A DNA stretch of 64,000 nucleotides, from the NCBI RefSeq assembly GCF_009189165.1, contig NZ_CP045118.1:3906001-3970000 (forward strand), written 5' to 3'. The stretch's first letter is position 1. Each line of letters begins with the position of its first letter. The position numbers and the translations under genes are program-made. The stretch comes from Pseudomonas sp. SCB32. Lineage in GTDB: Bacteria > Pseudomonadota > Gammaproteobacteria > Pseudomonadales > Pseudomonadaceae. Under the pieces are notes generated by a model. That model was not told the origin of the DNA. It searched no databases and saw only the letters and a list, made by a program, of their open reading frames with translations. Positions 8,898-17,057 of the stretch are shown here, in pieces.

Positions 8898-8928
8898 CTC
8901 GCAGTACGCACAGGTTGCGTACTGCGAG
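8898..8928 (+). repeat. Perfect 13-bp stem-loop between the first two pilin genes
   Basis: CTCGCAGTACGCA and TGCGTACTGCGAG flank a five-base loop. No T tract follows, so it is unlikely to be a simple terminator. In pap-type operons, intercistronic structures after the major subunit gene set its mRNA abundance through processing, stabilisation or partial termination. This hairpin is in the equivalent place. Confidence 0.7.
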
Positions 8929-8945
8929 GGGCTCGCGAGGTTTAG

Positions 8946-9470
8946 ATGATTCGTTCAACCACACTGCTACTGACCCTCGGCATCCTGGGCGTGCCCATCA
9001 GTGCTGCCGATGCGCTCAAGGGGCGCGTGCAACTAGCCGGGAGCATCGTCGATAGCGCCTGCACCATCCGTGTGGGTAATGACAGTCAGACGATCGCGTT
9101 CAATCCTCTAGCGCTTAATAGCTTGGTAAGCGGCAATACATCACACCAGCAATCCCTGAATATTTATATCAGCGATTGCATTGCGTCGGACACACAGAAC
9201 AAAACCGACCCTGCCCAGCGTTTCGAACTGACATTCGAAGGTCAGCCGGATGGTGAAAACTTCGCCATTCAGGGCGACGCGAAAGGCATTGCATTGCGAA
9301 TTAAAGATGAACAAGGGCAGTTGATTTCACCCGGCATGTTAATTGAGCACAGCACACATTCCACCGACAGCTTGATGCTCAATTATTCACTTGCGCTCGT
9401 CGGTAGCGGACGTGCTCTGGAAGCGGGCGAATACCACGCCACGATCAAACTGAGTATTCAGCACTTCTGA
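8946..9470 (+). CDS. Fimbrial subunit, possible PapH-like terminator/anchor
   Basis: 174 residues: signal peptide (LLLTLGILGVPISAADA), pilin fold with cysteines in SIVDSACTIR and YISDCIAS, and C-terminal YHATIKLSIQHF. The gene lies between the major pilin and the usher, the place held by papH in P-fimbriae operons, whose product caps and anchors the rod base. The C-terminus ends in HF rather than the usual Tyr-containing beta strand, which is mildly divergent. The anchor role is inferred from position. Confidence 0.8.
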   Translation: MIRSTTLLLTLGILGVPISAADALKGRVQLAGSIVDSACTIRVGNDSQTIAFNPLALNSLVSGNTSHQQSLNIYISDCIASDTQNKTDPAQRFELTFEGQPDGENFAIQGDAKGIALRIKDEQGQLISPGMLIEHSTHSTDSLMLNYSLALVGSGRALEAGEYHATIKLSIQHF

Positions 9471-9514
9471 ACTGCAGACACTCAGCATTCAGTTCCGCTC
9501 AAGGATTTAGTCAC

Positions 9515-12004
9515 GTGGATCACCGTAAGGTACTGGCTACCACGGCGTTGTTTTGTCTCGCGCCGTGGGCAACTGCAGCCGAAGAATTCCGATTCAACAC
9601 CGATGTACTGGACCTCAAGGATCGCGAGAACCTTGATCTTGGCGTGTTTTCTTTGGCCAACTTCATCATGCCCGGCCAATACAGCCTGATGGTGCACGTG
9701 AACCGCGATACGTTGATGGAGTTTGCCGTCGACTATTTCCCGGCCGAAGACGATCCGAAAAGTAGTATCGCCTGTCTTTCGCCGGCCTTGGTCAATGAAC
9801 TGGGCCTTAAAGAACAAGTCACCAAGTCCCTGACCTGGTCGCACGACGGTGCCTGCCTGGATCTGGGCAGCGTTCCTGGCATGCAGGCACGTGGCGACCT
9901 GGGCACCTCGGCACTGTACCTGAGCATCCCCCAGGACCAGCTGGAATACACCGCAGCGAACTGGGATCCGCCTTCACGTTGGGACGAAGGCATTTCCGGA
10001 GTGCTCTTCGACTATAACCTCAACGCCCAGACAACCGAGCGCAAGCAGGGTAAAGGCCGCAGTGACAGCCTCAGTGGCAACGGTACCGCCGGTATCAACC
10101 TGGGCGCCTGGCGCTTGCGCGGCGACTGGCAGACCCAGATGCAACGCAGTGACGACCAGCCTTCACTCGACCAATTCGCCTGGAGCCGCTTTTATGCCTT
10201 GCGTGCTGTGCCGTCACTGCGCTCGAACCTGATCGTCGGTGAAGACTACCTGGACTCCAACCTGTTCGGCAGTTTCCGCTACACCGGCGCCAACCTGAGC
10301 AGCAACGACAACATGCTGCCCCCCAACCTCAGAGGGTATGCCCCGGAAGTCACCGGTGTGGCGCGGACCAACGCGCGCGTGGTGATTCGCCAACAAGGCC
10401 GGGTGCTCTACGACACCCAGGTGCCGCCGGGCGCTTTTCGGATCCAGGACCTCAACGACGCGGTCTCTGGCCAGCTTGACGTGCGCGTCGAAGAGCAGGA
10501 CGGCAGCGTCCAGGAATTCCAGATGGACACCGCCAGCATCCCCTACCTGACCCGTCCGGGCACGGTGCGCTACAAGCTGGCCGCCGGCAAACCCTCCGAC
10601 TGGGAACATCAGATGGATGGCCCAGCGTTCGCCACCGGTGAGTTTTCCTGGGGTGTGAGCAATGGCTGGTCACTGTATGGCGGCAGCCTCGCTGCCAGGG
10701 ACTACGGTTCCCTGGCCGTGGGCGTCGGTCGCGACCTGATGGCCTTCGGTGCGTTGTCGTTTGACGTCACCCAGTCGAGGGCGACGCTGCCGGAGCACGA
10801 CACACTCAGCGGGAAGTCCTACCGTGCAAGCTATTCCAAGCGCTTCGATGAGTACGACAGCCAGGTCACCTTCGCCGGCTACCGGTTCTCCGAGGAGAAC
10901 TACCTGAGCATGAACGAATTCATCGAAGCCCGACGTGGCGTCCAGTCGTTGAATCAGAGCAAGGAGCTGTATACGGCGACACTGAGCAAGCAGTTCCGTG
11001 ATTCCGCGCTCAGCGTGAACCTCAACTACAACCACCAGACTTACTGGAACAGCCAGGCGAGCGACCGCTACAGCCTATCGTTGTCGCGCTATTTCGATGT
11101 CGGCGGTTTGAAGAACCTCAGCCTGTCGCTGACCGCATACCAGAACAAGGCCAACGGCACCTCCGATGACGGTGCCTACTTGTCGGTCAGCATCCCCTGG
11201 GGCGACACCGGATCAATCAGTTATGGCTCGTCGGCCAGCCGCGGCGACACTACCCATAGCCTGAGTTACTACGACCGTATCGATGAGCGTAGCCACTACA
11301 TGCTCAGCGTCGGCAAGGCTTCAAGCGGTGAAAACGCCAGCGGTTTCCTATCCCATGACGGGGACCAGGCCCAGGTAGTGGCCAGCGCCAGCTACCAGGC
11401 CGGTGAGTACACCTCGGCCGGGCTGTCCCTGCAAGGCGGCGCCACCCTCACGGGCCAGGGCGCTGCACTGCACCGCAGCAACGTCATGGGCGGCACCCGG
11501 CTGCTGCTCGACACCCAGGGTGTGGCCGACGTACCGGTGCGCGGTAACGGCGGGGTAACCCGTACCAACCGGTTCGGCAAGGCAGTGGTGACCGACGTCA
11601 ACAGCTACTACCGCAACCAGGCCAGCATCGTACTGGACAGCCTGGCCGACGATGTCGAAGCCACCCAGTCAATCACCCAGGCGACCCTGACTGAAGGCGC
11701 GATCGGCTACCGCCGTTTCGATGTGATCGCCGGCCAAAAAGCCATGGTCATCATCCGCATGGCCAATCGCAGCGCGCCGCCCTTTGGCGCCTCCGCACAG
11801 AACAACCGCGGCCAGGAAACCGGCATCGTCGGCGAGGAAGGATCGACCTACCTGAGCGGCATGAGGCCGGGCGAAACCATGTCGCTGCATTGGGACGGCA
11901 GCGCGCGCTGCCATTTCACCCTGCCCGACCAGGTGGTATCGCCTGACCGACAACTGGAGCTGCTGTGCCAGCCCACCAGCGACGCGGACAACTCCACCGC
12001 CTAA
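9515..12004 (+). CDS. Outer-membrane fimbrial usher (FimD/PapC family)
   Basis: 829 residues, a normal usher length. The start is GTG at 9515 with AAGGA 9 nt upstream, which places a signal peptide (LATTALFCLAPWATA) at the N-terminus. The usher N-domain (FRFNTDVLDLKDRENLDLGV) recruits chaperone-subunit complexes. The central beta-barrel and plug region includes NLRGYAPEVTGVARTNARV and VPPGAFRIQDL. The C-domain has the conserved FG-rich stretch and a terminal cysteine pair (ARCHF, ELLCQ). The protein forms the outer-membrane pore through which the pilins are polymerised. Confidence 0.95.
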   Translation: MDHRKVLATTALFCLAPWATAAEEFRFNTDVLDLKDRENLDLGVFSLANFIMPGQYSLMVHVNRDTLMEFAVDYFPAEDDPKSSIACLSPALVNELGLKEQVTKSLTWSHDGACLDLGSVPGMQARGDLGTSALYLSIPQDQLEYTAANWDPPSRWDEGISGVLFDYNLNAQTTERKQGKGRSDSLSGNGTAGINLGAWRLRGDWQTQMQRSDDQPSLDQFAWSRFYALRAVPSLRSNLIVGEDYLDSNLFGSFRYTGANLSSNDNMLPPNLRGYAPEVTGVARTNARVVIRQQGRVLYDTQVPPGAFRIQDLNDAVSGQLDVRVEEQDGSVQEFQMDTASIPYLTRPGTVRYKLAAGKPSDWEHQMDGPAFATGEFSWGVSNGWSLYGGSLAARDYGSLAVGVGRDLMAFGALSFDVTQSRATLPEHDTLSGKSYRASYSKRFDEYDSQVTFAGYRFSEENYLSMNEFIEARRGVQSLNQSKELYTATLSKQFRDSALSVNLNYNHQTYWNSQASDRYSLSLSRYFDVGGLKNLSLSLTAYQNKANGTSDDGAYLSVSIPWGDTGSISYGSSASRGDTTHSLSYYDRIDERSHYMLSVGKASSGENASGFLSHDGDQAQVVASASYQAGEYTSAGLSLQGGATLTGQGAALHRSNVMGGTRLLLDTQGVADVPVRGNGGVTRTNRFGKAVVTDVNSYYRNQASIVLDSLADDVEATQSITQATLTEGAIGYRRFDVIAGQKAMVIIRMANRSAPPFGASAQNNRGQETGIVGEEGSTYLSGMRPGETMSLHWDGSARCHFTLPDQVVSPDRQLELLCQPTSDADNSTA

Positions 12005-12025
12005 TTCATTACACCAGGTACCACT

Positions 12026-12784
12026 ATGAAGACTTGTTTCATACGTAACACCCTGCCTCTGCTTGCCTTGTTGGGCACCTGCGCGGCACAAACCAGCCTG
12101 GCCGCCGTTTCGCTGGACCGCACCCGGGTTATTTTTACCGGTAGCGAGAAATCGGTCAGCCTCAGCGTCAGCAACCAGAATACCCAGCTGCCCTACCTGG
12201 CCCAGGCCTGGATCGAGAACGAGCAGGCCGAGAAAATCACCAGCCCCTTGGTGGTGGTGCCACCGATCCAGCGCCTTGAAGCCGGGGCCAACAGCCAGGT
12301 GAAAATTCAGGGTCTTCCTGAACTGAGCCAATTGCCCCAGGACCGCGAATCGCTGTTCTACTTCAATCTGCGCGAGATTCCGCCACGTAGCGATAAACCC
12401 AACACCTTGCAGATTGCGCTGCAGACGCGGGTGAAACTGTTCTATCGACCTGCGGCGATCGCCCCAGGGGCCGGCGTCAACGAAGCCCCCTGGCAGGAAA
12501 AACTGACCCTGACCCGCCAGGACGACCGTTACCTGGTGAACAACCCGACGCCCTATTACGTCACGCTGATCGATGCCACACCCAACCTCAAGTCTGCCAG
12601 TGCAACCGACTTCAAACCCCTGATGGTCGCCCCCAGGGGGCAGCTCGACCTGGGCGTAAGCAGCAAGGCGCTAGGCGACAAGCCGGTGCTGACCTACGTC
12701 AATGACTACGGCGGCCGCCCACAACTGCAGTTCAGCTGCGTTTCAGGCACCTGTACTGCCAGTCCCGTTGCCAGCAAACGCTGA
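12026..12784 (+). CDS. Periplasmic fimbrial chaperone (PapD/FimC family)
   Basis: 252 residues with signal peptide (LPLLALLGTCAAQTSLA) and the two-Ig-domain PapD layout. The subunit-binding G1 strand appears as TLQIALQTRVKLFYRP, the classical chaperone signature. An N-terminal Arg in LDRTRVIF and Lys in VKLFYRP form the cleft that binds the pilin carboxylate. Two cysteines near the C-terminus (FSCVSGTC) are typical of PapD. It follows the usher by 21 bp, the Pap order (usher before chaperone). Confidence 0.95.
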   Translation: MKTCFIRNTLPLLALLGTCAAQTSLAAVSLDRTRVIFTGSEKSVSLSVSNQNTQLPYLAQAWIENEQAEKITSPLVVVPPIQRLEAGANSQVKIQGLPELSQLPQDRESLFYFNLREIPPRSDKPNTLQIALQTRVKLFYRPAAIAPGAGVNEAPWQEKLTLTRQDDRYLVNNPTPYYVTLIDATPNLKSASATDFKPLMVAPRGQLDLGVSSKALGDKPVLTYVNDYGGRPQLQFSCVSGTCTASPVASKR

Positions 12785-12816
12785 TATCCGATGACCCATT
12801 CCAGTGAGGGCAAATC

Positions 12817-13389
12817 ATGAAGCCTGGACCCCGTTGCTGTCTGGCAGTCTTGCTCTGCAGTGCCAGTGTTTCGGCTCACGCCGCCGGCAACCCTGCGCAA
12901 TCGGCCGAGTTCCAGGTCACCGGTACCTTGATTGAAAGCGCCTGCTACCTGGACCCGAGCTCCACCTATCAGACCTTGTCGCTGGGCGAACTGAGCACCG
13001 CCCGCCTGCTGCGCATCGGCGACCAGGGTACGCCTGTGGCCCTGCACCTCAAGCTTCAAGGTTGTGTACGCAGCAACGGCGGCCGCCATGATGAGCACCA
13101 AGGCACCCTGGCCTGGAGTGCTATCGAGCCGGTGGTTGCGCTGGCTTTCAGGGCAGTGGCCGACACCGATACGCCCGAGCTGATCAAGGTGGTCGGCGCC
13201 GAGGGTTTTGGCCTGCGCCTGCTCGATGTTCAGGGTAATGATGTGCGCCTGGGCCGCACCGCCCCCGCCTGGTTCGTCTCGCCCGGGGACAGCCAACTGA
13301 CCTATTACATTCGCCCTGAGCGCACTGCGGCCCCCCTGCGCCCAGGCGCCTTCCGCGCCAGCCTCAATGTGAGCCTGGCGTATGACTGA
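12817..13389 (+). CDS. Minor fimbrial subunit 1
   Basis: 190 residues. Signal peptide ends near SVSAHAAG. The pilin domain has cysteines in TLIESACYLD and LKLQGCVRSNGG, and C-terminal FRASLNVSLAYD. It is the first of four consecutive pilin genes after the chaperone, where P-fimbriae carry papJ/K/E/F. The specific role cannot be told from sequence alone. Confidence 0.85.
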   Translation: MKPGPRCCLAVLLCSASVSAHAAGNPAQSAEFQVTGTLIESACYLDPSSTYQTLSLGELSTARLLRIGDQGTPVALHLKLQGCVRSNGGRHDEHQGTLAWSAIEPVVALAFRAVADTDTPELIKVVGAEGFGLRLLDVQGNDVRLGRTAPAWFVSPGDSQLTYYIRPERTAAPLRPGAFRASLNVSLAYD

Positions 13390-13399
13390 GGCCCCCGCA

Positions 13400-13882
13400 A
13401 TGACTGCCGCACGTCCCGCACTGCTGGCACTGCTGCTCGGCTGTGCATCCTTGACCCAGGCCAGCGAGCAGCAGGTGGTTACGATCAAAGGTGTCGTCTA
13501 TGCGGCGATTCCTTGCGTGATCAATAAAAACGCACCCATCAGTGCTCCCTTTGGCGATGTGCAGGTCGCCGGCATCGATGGCCAGTACAAGACCATCACC
13601 TTGGAGTACACGCTCGATTGCACCCGCTCGGCGACCAATGAACTACGGATGCAGGTGAGCGGCAACCCCGGGTTCGATCCCGCGTTGCTGATGGTGCCGG
13701 GTTACGACAACCTCGGCATCGCCCTTAAAAAAGATGGCGACCGGTTTGCGCTCAATACCTGGGCTGACTTCGACCCCCGTAAAAAGCCCGTTCTGCAGGC
13801 AGTACTGGTCAAACGCGAAAACAGCGAAATCAAAGCCGGTGCGTTCAAGGCCAGCGCAACCCTTGTGGTGGATTATCGATGA
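13400..13882 (+). CDS. Minor fimbrial subunit 2
   Basis: About 160 residues if translated from the ATG at 13400, which has GAGG 8 nt upstream. An ATG at 13382 overlapping the previous gene would add six residues. Signal peptide LLALLLGCASLTQA, pilin cysteines in YAAIPCVIN and YTLDCTRSA, C-terminal FKASATLVVDYR. Its stop overlaps the next gene's ATG, so the two are translationally coupled. Confidence 0.85.
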   Translation: MTAARPALLALLLGCASLTQASEQQVVTIKGVVYAAIPCVINKNAPISAPFGDVQVAGIDGQYKTITLEYTLDCTRSATNELRMQVSGNPGFDPALLMVPGYDNLGIALKKDGDRFALNTWADFDPRKKPVLQAVLVKRENSEIKAGAFKASATLVVDYR

Positions 13883-14382
13883 GCATCCTGCGTCGCACCT
13901 TGGCGATACTGTCGATCGCCGCCCTGCCCTTGTCGGGCGTTGTCGCGGACAATCTGCAGTTCACCGGCAACCTGTTGGCGCCGCCCGCCTGTACCGTCAG
14001 CGACAAGGGCGGGCGTATCGACGTGCGCTTCAAGCGCAATATTGCCGTCAACCGCATTGATGGCGAGCTCTACCGACAGGCGATTCCCTACCAGATCGAA
14101 TGCCCGGGTGCGTCCAACGCCGATATCACCTGGCACATGCGCCTGACCCTCAAGGGTACCCATGCGCATTTCGACCCTACTGCGCTGAAAACCTCGGTGA
14201 ACGACCTGGGCATCAAGGTGCTGCTCGGCGGTACCGCACTGACACCCAATGAACCCCGAGAGATCGATGTCAGCGCATCGACACCGCCCGTGCTGGAAGC
14301 TGTACCCGTAAAGCTAACCGGCGCGGCGTTGCCCAGCACCGACTTCACCGCTTCGGCGCTACTGATGGCCGAACTCTACTAG
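13879..14382 (+). CDS. Minor fimbrial subunit 3
   Basis: 167 residues starting in an ATGA overlap with the preceding gene. Signal peptide (LSIAALPLSGVVA), pilin domain with cysteines in LLAPPACTVS and YQIECPGAS, and C-terminal FTASALLMAELY. It resembles tip-fibrillum adaptor subunits of Pap-type fimbriae in size and position. Confidence 0.85.
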   Translation: MSILRRTLAILSIAALPLSGVVADNLQFTGNLLAPPACTVSDKGGRIDVRFKRNIAVNRIDGELYRQAIPYQIECPGASNADITWHMRLTLKGTHAHFDPTALKTSVNDLGIKVLLGGTALTPNEPREIDVSASTPPVLEAVPVKLTGAALPSTDFTASALLMAELY

Positions 14383-14390
14383 GAGGATCT

Positions 14391-14924
14391 ATGGGCAAGT
14401 GGGCAATGACCCTGAGCGCCTGGATCGCCGCCTGCCTCTGGTTGCAGGCAGCAAGGGCGGCAGAAGACAACCTGTACTTTTCCGGCACCTTGGTGAATGA
14501 GCCTTGCATGCTTGCTGAGGAAGATGAGTTGATCAAACTGGACTTCAAAAGCGTGATCGACAAGGACCTTTACCTTAACGGCAGAACCAAGGGACATCCC
14601 ATCGAGCTGCGCCTGCAGAACTGCGACCTGGAGGTCGGTAAGCGCATGGTCAGCATTACCTTCAGCGGCAACGAAAGCAGCGATCCACCCGGGCTTCTAC
14701 CGCTTCAAAGCGCCACCGTACAAGGCCTGCTGGTGGGGCTGGAGACAACCGGCGGCACGGCCCTCCCGTTGAACAAGACCCACCGCATGGGCGTACTGAG
14801 CAGTGGCGACAATCTGCTCAGCTTCAATGCTTACCTGCAAGGCGCGCCGGAGGTGCTAGCCAATCGCAGTCTCGGACAGGGCGACTTTGAAGCCTCCCTG
14901 ACCTTTGCCTTGAGTTACGAGTGA
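14391..14924 (+). CDS. Minor fimbrial subunit 4
   Basis: 177 residues, 8 bp after the previous gene, with AGGAGG before the ATG. Signal peptide ends near ARAAE. Pilin cysteines lie in TLVNEPCMLA and LRLQNCDLE, and the C-terminus is FEASLTFALSYE. The sequence is closer to the major pilin pattern (LQGAPE... LNRS-type loop, FNAYLQG shared with the first pilin) than subunits 2 and 3 are, so it may form part of the fibrillum. Confidence 0.85.
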   Translation: MGKWAMTLSAWIAACLWLQAARAAEDNLYFSGTLVNEPCMLAEEDELIKLDFKSVIDKDLYLNGRTKGHPIELRLQNCDLEVGKRMVSITFSGNESSDPPGLLPLQSATVQGLLVGLETTGGTALPLNKTHRMGVLSSGDNLLSFNAYLQGAPEVLANRSLGQGDFEASLTFALSYE

Positions 14925-14929
14925 TCACC

Positions 14930-15775
14930 ATGAAAAAACCTTGCGGAACTGTGGTGCGCAGCGTTCTGGCAGCGGTGCTGTCATGCGGTGCTGCCGTCCA
15001 GGCACAAGCCATCACCATTACAACCACGGAAAGTCAGTATGAGCCGGGTGGCGTGCGTTATCACTTCGTCGTGAGCGACTGGAGTTCGGGCGCGCCAGGG
15101 CAGCCCAGCCCGTGCAATTCGAATGACGGGTGGGTATCAACTTGTAACATTATGCTGTATGCGTACAAACGTCCCGGGGCCAGCAGCTCGGTTGGAAAAT
15201 ATGGCCAGTGGGCCGTGCCGATTCGCCGCGGCAGCTCGACCATGGGCCAGCTACAACGGGATCTGGAAGCCAGGGGTTTTCGAATACCGCTCAGTGGGTC
15301 GATTCTAGTCTCTCACAAGGACGCCAATGATGAAGCCTGCATCACTTTCAGCTACTCGCACACCGGGCCCGCCATTGGCGGCGCGATAGGTCCTTTCGGA
15401 CCCTGCAGCCGTGTAGCCGCGCCAGTCTTGTCGTGCGAGATCAAGGGAGATACCACGATCGACCACAAAAACCTGCCTGACAATGCCCTGGACGGGGCGA
15501 AGGCCTCGACCCAGCTCAATGTGCAATGCCGGGGCCCGGCCAGCGTGACCGTCTCGGCCTCCAGAACGAATGTCTATGGCGTACGGCTCAGGGACGACGA
15601 CAGCCTTTACAGCAAGATCACGGTGAACGGCAAGGACGCCACGGCGGGCATCAATGTGCCAATTTCACAGGGCCTGGCCAGCCCACTGGATATCACCTCG
15701 ACCTTGGTCACGCGCGGGACCGTTACACCAGGTGCGTTCTCTGGCTCCACGGTGGTTACCGTGTCGCCGCCGTGA
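14930..15775 (+). CDS. Fimbrial tip-adhesin-like protein (PapG position)
   Basis: 281 residues from the ATG at 14930. A GTG at 14921 would add three residues. Signal peptide LAAVLSCGAAVQAQA. The N-terminal about 145 residues are not pilin-like and form a candidate receptor-binding domain rich in Ser/Gly/Tyr. The C-terminal about 135 residues look like a pilin domain with cysteines in VLSCEIKGD and LNVQCRG and a final beta strand (GAFSGSTVVTVSPP). This two-domain layout at the operon's 3' end is that of Pap/F17-type adhesins. The ligand cannot be inferred. Confidence 0.75.
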   Translation: MKKPCGTVVRSVLAAVLSCGAAVQAQAITITTTESQYEPGGVRYHFVVSDWSSGAPGQPSPCNSNDGWVSTCNIMLYAYKRPGASSSVGKYGQWAVPIRRGSSTMGQLQRDLEARGFRIPLSGSILVSHKDANDEACITFSYSHTGPAIGGAIGPFGPCSRVAAPVLSCEIKGDTTIDHKNLPDNALDGAKASTQLNVQCRGPASVTVSASRTNVYGVRLRDDDSLYSKITVNGKDATAGINVPISQGLASPLDITSTLVTRGTVTPGAFSGSTVVTVSPP

Positions 15776-15833
15776 GACAGCCATGTGCATTCAAGCGAGT
15801 GACCCGAAAGACTTGGAACTCCGTAGCGTCGTG

Positions 15834-16742
15834 CTAGATCAACGAGCGCTGCGCAGTGTCCATGGCTTGAATCAGTCTCTCCAGCGCGTTTGTTGGCGCT
15901 TGCCCCTGGCGGGTTATGCAATGGAACTCCGCCCTGTACGCAAGCCTCTGCGGGGCGATCGAACGGAGCATTGCGCGGGCGACCCAAATTTCGGCGTAGT
16001 GCGTCGGTAGATAGCCAATGCAGGTGCCGGAAGCTATCAAGGTGGCAATCGCTTCCATTGACAATGCGCTCACGGAGTGGCCGAAACGCAAGTTATGCGG
16101 CCTTCGGCTTTCGAGCATGTAGCCACGATCCACATAGTCCGCTGTCTCGATTTCCTCATTGCTGAGTTGTTCATCCGGGCGCTCAAAGAGCGAATGCCCG
16201 CGCCCGCAATACAGGTTCTGTTCCTCTTCGAACAACGACTGATAGTGCAGGCCCGATAGCTGGTGGTTGAAACAACCGACTGCCAGGTGCAGACGCCCTT
16301 CGAGCACCGCTTGTTCAAGTTCATCGGCGCGCATGATCTGCAGGTCTATTCGGGTGCGCGGCGACGCTTTGCGGAACAGACTCAGGGCCAGCGGTAGCGG
16401 AGCCTGGGGATGCGAAAGCAGGTTGTCGGCGCTGCCGATTTGCAGGAACTCCGGGTACTGCTCATTGAGCATCACCACCCGCTGGTGAAAACGATCGATA
16501 TCGGCATACAGCTCCTGTGCGGCAGCGTAGGTCTGCGCACCCTGCTCAGTCAGCTGAAAACCGCCCTTGCCGCGTCGGCACAAGGAGTAACCGAGGCGAA
16601 CTTCCAGGTCTCGAACCAGCGTGCTCAGACGTGGCAGGCTGGTATTCAAGCGCACCTGCGCGGCGGTGAAACCACCGGCTTCCACGACCGAACAGAAGAT
16701 GCGCAGCCTGCGCAGATCCACGTCTGAAAGGTTGGTCAGCAT
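15834..16742 (-). CDS. LysR-family transcriptional regulator
   Basis: About 302 residues from MLTNLSDVDLRRLRIF. The ATG at 16742 has GGAGG 5 nt upstream, and longer starts lack this. N-terminal winged HTH: FCSVVEAGGFTAAQVRLNTS and LPRLSTLVRDLEVRLGYSLC. The C-terminal effector domain runs from about residue 95. It is transcribed away from the NCS1 permease/nitrilase genes, with 315 bp between, so it probably regulates them. It also converges on the fimbrial operon's end; no terminator was recognised in the 58-bp gap. Confidence 0.85.
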   Translation of the reverse strand: MLTNLSDVDLRRLRIFCSVVEAGGFTAAQVRLNTSLPRLSTLVRDLEVRLGYSLCRRGKGGFQLTEQGAQTYAAAQELYADIDRFHQRVVMLNEQYPEFLQIGSADNLLSHPQAPLPLALSLFRKASPRTRIDLQIMRADELEQAVLEGRLHLAVGCFNHQLSGLHYQSLFEEEQNLYCGRGHSLFERPDEQLSNEEIETADYVDRGYMLESRRPHNLRFGHSVSALSMEAIATLIASGTCIGYLPTHYAEIWVARAMLRSIAPQRLAYRAEFHCITRQGQAPTNALERLIQAMDTAQRSLI

Positions 16743-17057
16743 CAAGACCTCCGATACACGTTCACGACCGCCATGAGGATCTGTCTTATACCAGCTAATT
16801 TCCCTCCGGTTTATCCGTCCCGGTTGTTCTCCCATCGTCCCTACCTCCCGCCTGGCACAACACGAAACACTGGCTCGCTTTAGTTGCGTTTTTCGAGCAA
16901 GTCAGCTTCTGCGTTTGAGAATTTACCGGCCATTTCCTGGTTCCGATACTTGCGGCGCTCCTGGGACAGCGGTCGCTAAAGGCGCTGAAAACACAGCAGC
17001 GGCCCACGCGAGCGCTACACCACCAACAAAAATAATCAATCTTTGACGGAGTGCGGC

